Shown here: positions 8,235 to 13,977 of the stretch, piece after piece
Position numbering within the stretch: position 1 is the stretch's first letter
Layout: each line of letters begins with the position of its first letter
Source of the DNA: Bacteroidota bacterium
Lineage (GTDB): Bacteria > Bacteroidota > Bacteroidia > Flavobacteriales > Schleiferiaceae
Direction: 5' to 3'
Length of the DNA: 13,977 bases
Assembly: GCA_003023665.1 (NCBI GenBank)
Contig: PXYR01000027.1
Span: 3,715 to 17,691 of the forward strand
The notes under the pieces: generated by a model
Told to the model about the DNA's origin: nothing
What the model saw: only the letters and a program-made list of their open reading frames with translations
Database searches by the model: none
Program-made: the position numbers and the translations under genes

Positions 8235-9032
8235 ATGAAAAAAATGTTCCTTCTTCTAGCCTTTTTAGGCGTATCAACCTATTCCTACACCTATAGCGGA
8301 GGTTCACCAAGCGGCAATAGCGGATCACTAGGTGATAATGGTTCAACCTGCGCTTCTGCATATTGCCACGGCGGAGGCAGCCCTACTGGCAATGAACTCA
8401 TTTCCATCACGGCACCAACGGACAGTATGTACGACGGCAATGATATTACCATTGCCCTTGGAGTTAAACCCAATGGATCATCCACGAAGGTAGGCTTCAT
8501 GGCTAGTGTTGAAGATGCTAGCGGCAATCAATTGGCCACATCAAGCCCAGGCACTGGTGCCAAAAATGTAGGTGACTACATCACTCACACCAGCAGCGGA
8601 ACTTCCGTTTCGAACGACAGTATTTTTTGGACGTTTAATGTGGATGGAACAACCTTCCCTGATAGCATTACAGTTTATGCTGCAGTTAACTTCACGAATG
8701 GAAATGGTCAAACGTCAGGAGATTATGTGTTGACCACTTCAAAATCATTATACAAGGGTGGGGGAATGCCTTTTGAACTCACGGAATCGGCAGTAAGCAC
8801 ACTCATGGTAGGGCCAAATCCAGCAAGGGACAGACTCACTGTAAGCGGTCCAGATGTAGTGGAAGTACGCCTTTACAACACCCTAGGTAGATTTATAGAT
8901 ATGGATGAAAGCGCTATTGTTCAGGATAACGCTATTGAGTTAGAGGTCAGCTCCTTGCCCAGAGGAGCGTATATCCTACACGCTGTAAATTCTAGCGGAG
9001 AGGTACAGATGAAACACGTCCTTTTGCAGTAA
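8235..9032 (+). CDS. Secreted protein with CX4CH motif and T9SS type A sorting domain
   Basis: The 265-residue protein carries a signal peptide at about 1-18 (MKKMFLLLAFLGVSTYSY). A Gly/Ser-rich stretch SGGSPSGNSGSLGDNGSTC leads to CASAYCHGGG at 39-48, followed by a beta-sandwich up to about residue 170 (GNDITIALGVKP, GFMASVED, FPDSITVYAAVNFTNGNGQTSGD). The layout resembles the Bacteroidota 'choice-of-anchor V' proteins, which usually carry CxxCHGG at this point; here the spacing is C-x4-C-H. Residues 190-265 form a standard T9SS type A sorting domain with GPNPARDRLTV, VRLYNTLGR, LEVSSLPRGAYILH and the terminal strand VQMKHVLLQ. The protein should therefore cross the outer membrane by the type IX system and be anchored or released. 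The function is unknown. The motif could bind c-type haem or form a disulfide. Confidence 0.88.
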   Translation: MKKMFLLLAFLGVSTYSYTYSGGSPSGNSGSLGDNGSTCASAYCHGGGSPTGNELISITAPTDSMYDGNDITIALGVKPNGSSTKVGFMASVEDASGNQLATSSPGTGAKNVGDYITHTSSGTSVSNDSIFWTFNVDGTTFPDSITVYAAVNFTNGNGQTSGDYVLTTSKSLYKGGGMPFELTESAVSTLMVGPNPARDRLTVSGPDVVEVRLYNTLGRFIDMDESAIVQDNAIELEVSSLPRGAYILHAVNSSGEVQMKHVLLQ

Positions 9033-9037
9033 CTTTG
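9030..9037 (+). promoter_or_regulatory. Candidate -7 box overlapping a stop codon, upstream of the DUF4271 gene
   Basis: TAACTTTG is an exact match to TAnnTTTG and is followed by C. Its first three bases are the TAA stop of the preceding secreted-protein gene. The DUF4271 ATG lies only 8 bases after the box, so a transcript from here would be essentially leaderless. I see no TTG at the expected -33 distance, which lowers confidence. Confidence 0.4.
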
Positions 9038-9045
9038 CGTCCTGC

Positions 9046-9612
9046 ATGGACGTAAAATGGTTGATTATTGTATTCCTCGGAATTCTTGGCGTGTTTCGAG
9101 CGGCGAATCCTTTGGGGTTTAAGCATTGGTCATCTCTAAAGTTTCGGGAATTTGAGGGAAGCGGAGGATTTGGTAAAACGCTGTTTTCTTTGATTCTCTG
9201 TGCGAGTTTTTCTTTGATGATAGCGTTCGCCGTTGATTTGGACTTAAATCCTTGGTTCTGTCTTGGAGCAATCCTTGGTCTATTGCTTTTTAGAATAGCA
9301 GGAATTCTGCTCTTAAGCGCTTTGTTTTCTCAACGAATAGGGGTGCCAAAGCTGCACTTAACTCAAGGATTTTTAGTTGCGAGTTTTACCTATGCAGCAA
9401 TAGCAGTGGGAATTCTAATCAATTTAGTAGTATTCCGCGGAAGCAATGTGACAAGCTTTTACATCATAGTTATTGGCCATGTATTAGGGTTATTCTACCA
9501 TGTACTGACCAACCCAACTCTACAAAATATCAACAATATCGGGAGTCGTTTTTATTCGGTTTTGTACCTTTGCACGCTCGAACTAGTATTAATTTTTTCG
9601 TTCGTCAACTAA
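9046..9612 (+). CDS. DUF4271 integral membrane protein
   Basis: The 188-residue, very hydrophobic protein has about six predicted membrane segments, near residues 4-20, 45-63, 68-94, 106-130, 136-155 and 167-187. The C-terminal segment contains FYSVLYLCTLEL, the characteristic end of DUF4271 proteins, which I recall as occurring next to hemD throughout Bacteroidota. Its biochemical function is unknown. The stop TAA (9610-9612) is 5 bases before the hemD ATG, indicating co-transcription and perhaps a link to haem synthesis or the envelope. The ATG at 9046 fits the length of the first membrane helix and sits 8 bases after a TAnnTTTG box. Confidence 0.88.
   Translation: MDVKWLIIVFLGILGVFRAANPLGFKHWSSLKFREFEGSGGFGKTLFSLILCASFSLMIAFAVDLDLNPWFCLGAILGLLLFRIAGILLLSALFSQRIGVPKLHLTQGFLVASFTYAAIAVGILINLVVFRGSNVTSFYIIVIGHVLGLFYHVLTNPTLQNINNIGSRFYSVLYLCTLELVLIFSFVN
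9565..9572 (+). promoter_or_regulatory. Candidate internal -7 box for hemD inside the DUF4271 coding region
   Basis: TACCTTTG followed by C matches TAnnTTTG exactly and lies 45 bases before the hemD ATG. It is encoded by the Tyr-Leu-Cys codons of the conserved YLCTLE peptide. No clear TTG was found at -33, so it may simply be a by-product of the coding sequence. Confidence 0.3.
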
Positions 9613-9617
9613 CACTC

Positions 9618-10379
9618 ATGGCAGAAAGGCAAACTAAAGTAAAGTCGATTTTGGTGTCACAACCGGAGCCTACTACCGAATCACACCCTTTTTTCACTTT
9701 AGCTGAAAAACATAAAGTGGACGTAGATTTCCGTTCCTTCATTCACGTCGAAGGAGTCACTGCATCTAACTTTAGAAAGGACAAAATTCAAATTAGAGAA
9801 TTCAGAAATGTGATTCTCACTTCCAAAAACGCGGTAGATCATTACTTCAGAATGTGCGAAGAAATGCGTGTTCAAATTAGCCCAGATACGCGCTACTTCT
9901 GTATCTCTGAAGCAATTGCTTATTATTTGCAGAAATATGTGGTGTACCGCAAACGCAAAATTTACCACGGCAACCTGAAGATTGAAGAGTTGATTCCAAC
10001 CCTAAAGAAGTTTAAAAACGAAAAGTTTTTGATGCCGTCGTCCAATAGCTTAAAACCGTCTATTCCCGAAGCACTAGAGGAGGCCAATATAGATTATACA
10101 AGAGCCATTTTGTTCAACACCGTTGTGAGCGATTTAAGTGATCTAGAGGATGTGTTCTACGACGTGTTGGTGTTCTTTTCTCCATCTGGAATCAAGAGTT
10201 TGTATGAAAATTTCCCAGGCTTTAAACAGAATAATACGCGTTTAGCTTGCTTTGGACCCACGACTCAAAAAGAAGCAGAAAATAACGGTCTAATTGTGGA
10301 TATTCCAGCACCTACGCCGGATGCACCGTCCATGACCAAAGCAATTAGCGACTACATGAAAGTAGCTAATAAGAAGTAA
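9618..10379 (+). CDS. hemD: Uroporphyrinogen-III synthase
   Basis: Cyclises hydroxymethylbilane with inversion of ring D to give uroporphyrinogen III, the branch-point tetrapyrrole for haem and related cofactors, in the cytoplasm. With ATG at 9618 it has 253 residues, normal for HEM4 proteins. A TTG start at 9570 would overlap the DUF4271 gene and add an unlikely tail. The family is poorly conserved, but the two-domain layout is visible. Domain 1 begins VKSILVSQPEP and has RNVILTSKNAVDHYF (about 63-77) and YFCISEAIAYYL. The linker is the HGNLKIEELIP region. Domain 2 has FYDVLVFFSPSGIKSLYENF (about 181-200) and ACFGPTTQKEAENNGL (about 210-225), then IPAPTPDAPSMTKAI, typical of the synthase C-terminus. 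The pairing with DUF4271 supports the call. A strong terminator follows 19 bases after the stop. Confidence 0.9.
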   Translation: MAERQTKVKSILVSQPEPTTESHPFFTLAEKHKVDVDFRSFIHVEGVTASNFRKDKIQIREFRNVILTSKNAVDHYFRMCEEMRVQISPDTRYFCISEAIAYYLQKYVVYRKRKIYHGNLKIEELIPTLKKFKNEKFLMPSSNSLKPSIPEALEEANIDYTRAILFNTVVSDLSDLEDVFYDVLVFFSPSGIKSLYENFPGFKQNNTRLACFGPTTQKEAENNGLIVDIPAPTPDAPSMTKAISDYMKVANKK

Positions 10380-10398
10380 GATATATTGTAAATTGAGG

Positions 10399-10425
10399 GC
10401 CCGGCGCGTGCGCCGGGCTTTTTTT
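10399..10425 (+). terminator. Strong intrinsic terminator after hemD, abutting the rnpA start
   Basis: A perfect inverted repeat of G/C bases has arms at 10399-10407 (GCCCGGCGC) and 10410-10418 (GCGCCGGGC) around two bases, so the working loop is four bases with an 8-bp stem. Seven T residues follow directly at 10419-10425. The GG at 10397-10398 can extend the stem by G-U pairs. There is no T run on the opposite side, so it acts only on the plus strand. The next base, 10426, is the A of the rnpA ATG. Confidence 0.9.
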
Positions 10426-10815
10426 ATGCGCTACAGTTTTCCCAAAAAAGAACATTTGACAAAGAAGGAGCACTTTGATAAGTTGCACTCAGCTGGTCGT
10501 GGCGTAAAATCTTTCCCGTTCTCTTTGCGATACATAGAGGTAGAGCTTGAAGAGGGATTGCAGAGAAAAGTAGCCATTTTAGCCCCAAAGCGCGGCCTAA
10601 ACAAAGCGGTGGATCGCAATAAAATGAAACGTCAGATGCGCGAACTATACCGGCTTAACAAGCCTGCGATTTTTAATAGCGGTGTCCAAGAAATTTGGTC
10701 CTTACGCTACCTAGGAAATAGATTGAACGACTATGCTTTTCTTGAAGCAGGATTTTTGAAACTGCTTGAAGCTTATGAAAAACAGAGAAAAAAGGAATTG
10801 AACCATGAAGAATAA
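10426..10815 (+). CDS. rnpA: Ribonuclease P protein component
   Basis: The small basic protein subunit that assists RNase P RNA in trimming tRNA 5' leaders has 129 residues. I chose ATG at 10426 because the protein then begins RYSFPKKEHLTKKEHFDKL, the usual RnpA start. A TTG 11 codons earlier would translate the terminator hairpin into an Arg-rich tail and is rejected. Family landmarks are GRGVKSFPFSLRY (24-36), VAILAPKRGLNKAVDRNKMKRQMREL (49-74) with the RNR-type helix, and a C-terminal amphipathic helix. The canonical RNR is RNK here (R64-N65-K66), with K68-R69 and R72-E73 kept. It overlaps the S41 peptidase gene by 11 bases. In many bacteria rnpA follows rpmH; here it follows hemD and heads a processing-peptidase operon, an arrangement I recall from Flavobacteriia. 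Confidence 0.95.
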   Translation: MRYSFPKKEHLTKKEHFDKLHSAGRGVKSFPFSLRYIEVELEEGLQRKVAILAPKRGLNKAVDRNKMKRQMRELYRLNKPAIFNSGVQEIWSLRYLGNRLNDYAFLEAGFLKLLEAYEKQRKKELNHEE

Positions 10816-12421
10816 ATTCTCCCTTTGGATGGTAATAGTAGGTGCTGCCTTATTCATGAGCGCCTCTACAGACGATGCCTTTGAAACAAGCAAACAATTG
10901 GAGGTTTTTACCGCAGTACTTAAACAAGTTCAAACCAGCTATGTAGAAGACGTTGGCGCAGAACGAGCGGTTGGATCTGCCATCAAGGGAATGCTCAAGG
11001 AATTGGATCCGTATACCGTCTATTATCCAGAAGATCAAATTGAAGATGTACGATTGCTGCAAACGGGCGAATACGGCGGTGTTGGTTGTGTGATACAAAA
11101 GATAGAGAAAGACATCTATATCTCCGAACTTAACCAAATTGGTCCTGCGAAAAAAGCGGGGATTCAGGTAGGCGATATCCTTAAAAAGGTGGACGACACG
11201 AAAATTGAAGACTTTTCTATTTCCGAAGTGAGTTCACTATTGAAAGGAACACCAGATAGTGAGGTCAGTGTGGTGGTAGAAAGAGCGGGGACAGAGCAAT
11301 CCTTTGTATTTAATCGTGCCAATATCAAAACAAAAGCCGTACCCTTTTACGGCATGCGATCCGATGGAATTGGCTATCTGTATTTAGACGGCTTCACAGC
11401 ATCTGCGGCTTCCGAGGTGCGGGATGCATTGCTTGAATTAAAGAAAGAAAATCCCAAAGGGATCATTTTTGACCTTAGAGGAAATGGAGGAGGATTGTTG
11501 ATGGCTGCAGTTAAAATTGTGAGCTATTTCAGCGACACCAAAGATACCATTGTAAGCACACGCGGGCGCAGCGGAAAGATTCAAGACGTCTATTATAAAA
11601 CGGGTAAAACCTTATTCCCTGACCTCCCCTTAGCTGTGCTTGTGGACAATCGCAGTGCATCCGCTAGCGAAATTGTGGCCGGCGCCATTCAAGATTTAGA
11701 CCGCGGTGTAGTTTTAGGGGAAAAGAGCTTTGGAAAAGGTCTTGTTCAACAAATCCGGCAGTTGCCTTTTGGAGCACAAATGAAAGTGACCGTGGCAAAA
11801 TACTACACGCCCTCTGGACGATGCATTCAAAAGGTGAACTACGACCGGGATGAGAACGGCAAACGCACAGAAAAAGCTGCGCAGCAGCAATTTTCCACTA
11901 ACAACGGCAGGCCAGTTGTGGACGGTGACGGCGTTCACCCCGATTCAACACTAACAGATGAATATTACCCCGAATTTGTGGCGGCCATGGGCGCTAAAGG
12001 ACTTGATCTGCAATTTGCCGCTACACTTCTTGATGAAATGGAGACAGAGGAGCCCAAGTCTTTTACTCTTAACGATTCACAGTGGGAAAAATTTAAAGAC
12101 TTCCTAAAGGCGAATGACTTTACTTTTGAGAGTTTGGGTGAGCGCAGGCTCAAGAAATTGGGCGAAGCAACTTCTGAATTGGACTATCTCGAAAACGAAG
12201 ATATAGAGGCGTTATTAGAAATCGTAAAAGTGCGAAAAGGTCTAGTATTGCAAGATCAGGATATGGAGATTAAAGAGTACTTGGAAGACTTTTTGGTGCA
12301 GAAGCATTTTGGTATTGAGGGAACCTTGGCGCGAGGTCTTCAAAATGATATTCAGATTAATACTGCAGCAAGTATTCTTTTAGATGCAGATACGATGAAT
12401 GAGTTGTTGGGCGTTAAGTAG
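10805..12421 (+). CDS. S41 family C-terminal processing peptidase (CtpA/Prc type)
   Basis: A periplasmic serine protease of 538 residues that trims or degrades proteins from their C-termini. Residues 1-20 are a signal peptide or membrane anchor (KFSLWMVIVGAALFMSA). Helices at 30-80 include LDPYTVYYPEDQ. The PDZ domain covers about 86-165 (GEYGGVGCVIQ, GPAKKAGIQVGDILKKVDD). The protease core follows with GYLYLDGFT, GIIFDLRGNGGGLL (219-232), SASASEI (284-290) and GEKSFGKGLVQQ (305-316). By the spacing in E. coli Prc, Ser286 and Lys311 form the catalytic dyad, with Gln315 assisting, so it should be active. The strand with YYTPSGRCIQ and DGVHPD is family-typical. A helical extension of about 140 residues at the C-terminus is common in Bacteroidota members. 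The gene overlaps rnpA by 11 bases, suggesting translational coupling. Confidence 0.95.
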   Translation: MKNKFSLWMVIVGAALFMSASTDDAFETSKQLEVFTAVLKQVQTSYVEDVGAERAVGSAIKGMLKELDPYTVYYPEDQIEDVRLLQTGEYGGVGCVIQKIEKDIYISELNQIGPAKKAGIQVGDILKKVDDTKIEDFSISEVSSLLKGTPDSEVSVVVERAGTEQSFVFNRANIKTKAVPFYGMRSDGIGYLYLDGFTASAASEVRDALLELKKENPKGIIFDLRGNGGGLLMAAVKIVSYFSDTKDTIVSTRGRSGKIQDVYYKTGKTLFPDLPLAVLVDNRSASASEIVAGAIQDLDRGVVLGEKSFGKGLVQQIRQLPFGAQMKVTVAKYYTPSGRCIQKVNYDRDENGKRTEKAAQQQFSTNNGRPVVDGDGVHPDSTLTDEYYPEFVAAMGAKGLDLQFAATLLDEMETEEPKSFTLNDSQWEKFKDFLKANDFTFESLGERRLKKLGEATSELDYLENEDIEALLEIVKVRKGLVLQDQDMEIKEYLEDFLVQKHFGIEGTLARGLQNDIQINTAASILLDADTMNELLGVK

Positions 12422-12425
12422 ATTG

Positions 12426-13634
12426 ATGACAAAACAAAACGCTTACTTGCACTATACTGGTGCAGCTGGTGCAGCTTTATTGCCCTTTGCCTTGCTTTGG
12501 CTCAGCCCGGTTTACGGGTTAATTGTTACAGCCATTGGTATTCTGATTGCCGGCACAAAGCATTTTCGTTTGGCACCCATTCTGCTATTTGCAGCATTCG
12601 TTGATTGGCAATTATTGAGTATTATTTGGAGCGAGCACAGGCAGGCTGGATGGGCAGACGTAGTGATGGTATTGCCCATTGCTGTTATGGGAATTTTAAT
12701 GCATACTGTACATCTAAAAGATGCGCATGCATGGGCAGCACGTTGGATGGAAACTTTTGCCTGGGCGACTGTATTGGCCTGGACCATCATCTTTTGCAAA
12801 AGCCTTTATTTACATGGATGGGTGAATTATAAGGATTTTGAACTTGGCGGCAGGCTAGGTATTCATTTTCAAAGTCTATATCTCTTCTTGGCCACTTTAA
12901 TTTTAGAACGAAAAATTTGGCGCAAGACCTATGGCCTGAGTGCGCTTAGAGCGGCGGCTGTACTTTGGCTTTTGTTTGGGATCATTGTTCTGAGTTCCAG
13001 GATTCACCTGCTCTTAGTTCCCGTTGCCATTGTGGCTCGATTTACAGAAATCGGTATAAAAAATAAAAATCAACGAAAGAAGATTGTCTATATAGCCTTG
13101 GCATCACTTGCTGCAGGCGCACTATTGATTACCGCATTGCCTGGTCCACGCGGTAGAATGATTGACCTTAGAAATGAAGTCCGAAGTATTGAAGGTAAAG
13201 TGGATGGGAAACAAACCAATCATCGGGTTTTCATTTGGCAGGCAGGTGTTGAAATAATCGCAGACCACCCGTGGATAGGAATTGGAAACGGCGCCGGAGA
13301 AATGGAACTGCATGAAAAACTGAGCCGTGTGGAAGCTACTTTTTACAGAGGAAAAGAAAGCTACAAGCTGGATGAATTCTTGTACGATTTTCACAGTATA
13401 TGGATTCAAAGTTGGGCGGAAGGTGGTCTAGTAGCCTTGGCTTTGTTGTTAGGGATTTTTATTTGGGGCATTGCAAAAAGCAAGGGCGCACTGCGCTATG
13501 CTTGGCTCGTGGTGCTACTCAGCGGTACCACGGAAAGTTTACTAGACAAGCAGGCGGGTGCCCTATTGCTTACATTTTTAGTTGGACTGACCGCCCTGCA
13601 ATCCCAAAAAGAAAAAAGGGAACCCATTTCCTGA
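12426..13634 (+). CDS. O-antigen ligase/polymerase-like membrane protein (Wzy_C family)
   Basis: The 402-residue polytopic inner-membrane protein has roughly ten hydrophobic segments. ATG at 12426 lies 4 bases after the S41 stop and is preferred; an in-frame ATG at 12399, overlapping the S41 gene by 23 bases, cannot be excluded. Family landmarks are LSSRIHLLLVPV (189-200, matching the SRG/SR helix) and the large periplasmic loop NHRVFIWQAGVEIIADHPWIGIGNGAG (265-291). Next comes DFHSIWIQSWAEGG (321-334), where His323 corresponds to the conserved His of Wzy_C proteins, and then GTTESLLDKQAGAL (367-380). Members either ligate O-antigen or other glycans to a lipid acceptor or polymerise repeat units, and sequence alone does not separate these. 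No glycosyltransferase genes lie nearby, so the gene is orphaned from a polysaccharide cluster in this window. Confidence 0.85.
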   Translation: MTKQNAYLHYTGAAGAALLPFALLWLSPVYGLIVTAIGILIAGTKHFRLAPILLFAAFVDWQLLSIIWSEHRQAGWADVVMVLPIAVMGILMHTVHLKDAHAWAARWMETFAWATVLAWTIIFCKSLYLHGWVNYKDFELGGRLGIHFQSLYLFLATLILERKIWRKTYGLSALRAAAVLWLLFGIIVLSSRIHLLLVPVAIVARFTEIGIKNKNQRKKIVYIALASLAAGALLITALPGPRGRMIDLRNEVRSIEGKVDGKQTNHRVFIWQAGVEIIADHPWIGIGNGAGEMELHEKLSRVEATFYRGKESYKLDEFLYDFHSIWIQSWAEGGLVALALLLGIFIWGIAKSKGALRYAWLVVLLSGTTESLLDKQAGALLLTFLVGLTALQSQKEKREPIS

Positions 13635-13649
13635 TTCCCTTTCATTTTT
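13615..13649. terminator. Bidirectional terminator between convergent genes
   Basis: The arms AAAGGGAA (13615-13622) and TTCCCTTT (13635-13642) form an 8-bp stem with a 12-base loop. T5 at 13645-13649 follows on the plus strand. The A run before the left arm gives a T run on the minus strand. The left arm sits in the last codons of the ligase-like gene, and the T run ends just before the stop of the convergent Band 7 gene. This placement fits termination of both transcripts. Confidence 0.65.
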
Positions 13650-13651
13650 AC

Positions 13652-13977
13652 TTATTTGGAAGCGTTTTTAGTGTCCTTAGCTGCCTTTTCTTTGGCCTCT
13701 TTGAGCATTTCAACGCCGAGCAAACCGGATTGAATTTCCGTTTGTAAATCCCCGACGGTACCCGGTGAATACGGCATAAATATGGTGCTCACGTTGTTAT
13801 CTGCTAAACGGCCAATGGTATCGTAATGCTGGGTCATAAAGAGCATATTCATCACATGTTGTCCTGTAGTGCCCTCTTCCATTGCACCACGCACTTCTTC
13901 TACCGATTGCTTTAAACCGTTAGCAATGGCGATGCGTTGATTTGCTATACCCTCACCCTGAAGCTTCTTGCTCTCCG
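13652..13977 (-). CDS. SPFH/Band 7 family protein, HIR-like C-terminal part (5' end outside window)
   Basis: The frame is open from the right edge to TAA at 13652-13654, giving 107 visible C-terminal residues. It begins in the family's Ala/Glu-rich helix (KKLQGEGIANQRIAIANGL, then SVEEVRGAMEEG). It continues with TTGQHVMNMLFMTQHYDTI and TIFMPYSPGTVGDLQTEIQSGLL, and ends in a Lys/Glu/Ala-rich tail. The order QGEGxAxQRxAI, GTT..HVM.ML..TQ.YDT and F.P..PG.V.D...I..GLL matches the HIR branch of stomatin/prohibitin-type proteins. These oligomerise at membranes and organise microdomains or quality control. The N-terminal membrane segment and most of the SPFH domain lie outside the window. A GTG at 13892-13894 is internal and not the real start. 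The gene converges on the ligase-like gene across a shared terminator. Confidence 0.88.
   Translation of the reverse strand, partial: ESKKLQGEGIANQRIAIANGLKQSVEEVRGAMEEGTTGQHVMNMLFMTQHYDTIGRLADNNVSTIFMPYSPGTVGDLQTEIQSGLLGVEMLKEAKEKAAKDTKNASK

Noticed and set aside
9570..9617. Longer hemD start at TTG within the DUF4271 gene
   Set aside because: It would add 16 residues unlike HEM4 proteins. The ATG at 9618 lies 5 bases after the upstream stop.
10393..10425. In-frame N-terminal extension of RnpA starting at TTG, giving an Arg-rich leader
   Set aside because: The codons are the GC-rich terminator hairpin and T tract. RnpA proteins normally begin at the RYSFPKKEH region, so the extension is coincidental.
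12605..12832. Alternative-frame open frames in the ligase-like gene (12605-12832, 13400-13747, 12512-12799)
   Set aside because: They overlap a gene with clear Wzy_C motifs and contain no signature of their own.

Overview
The window reads as a chromosomal segment of a Bacteroidota, most likely a flavobacterial lineage of the Cryomorphaceae/Schleiferiaceae type. The assignment is from gene content, not a marker gene. Supporting points are a large TonB-dependent receptor with a CarboxypepD_reg-like N-terminus, a T9SS-type C-terminal sorting domain, a DUF4271 gene directly before hemD, an rnpA followed by an S41 peptidase, little Shine-Dalgarno signal, and several matches to the Bacteroidota -7 promoter element TAnnTTTG. 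No mobile element, CRISPR array, tRNA or rRNA was seen, and no stretch over 300 bases lacks a gene.

Left part (1-6402, minus strand): a 1214-residue TonB-dependent receptor is followed after 25 bases by a very large exported protein that runs off the left edge (at least 910 residues). This is a receptor plus secreted-partner pair but not a SusC/SusD pair, because the second protein has no lipobox and no SusD features. An apparent divergent promoter region (about 6403-6492) separates the receptor from a small lipoprotein on the plus strand with a Cys/His arrangement resembling a remodelled Rieske domain. The lipoprotein converges on a glutaryl-CoA dehydrogenase-type acyl-CoA dehydrogenase, and their stop codons abut with no spacer.

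Middle part (8235-10425, plus strand): a small secreted protein with a T9SS sorting domain and a CX4CH motif, then a DUF4271 membrane protein and hemD (uroporphyrinogen-III synthase) as a tight pair, ended by a strong GC-rich intrinsic terminator.

Right part (10426-13634, plus strand): rnpA starts on the base after the terminator's T tract, overlaps an S41 C-terminal processing peptidase by 11 bases, and is followed by an O-antigen ligase/polymerase-like membrane protein. A hairpin flanked by A/T runs separates this unit from a convergent SPFH/Band 7 protein resembling plant HIR proteins, which runs off the right edge.

Most genes are housekeeping or widespread in Bacteroidota. I found no convincing new multi-gene defence or biosynthetic system. 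The points most worth a second look are the altered Rieske-like lipoprotein, the receptor-linked giant secreted protein, the terminator that runs straight into the rnpA start codon, and apparent -7 promoter boxes that overlap coding or stop codons.
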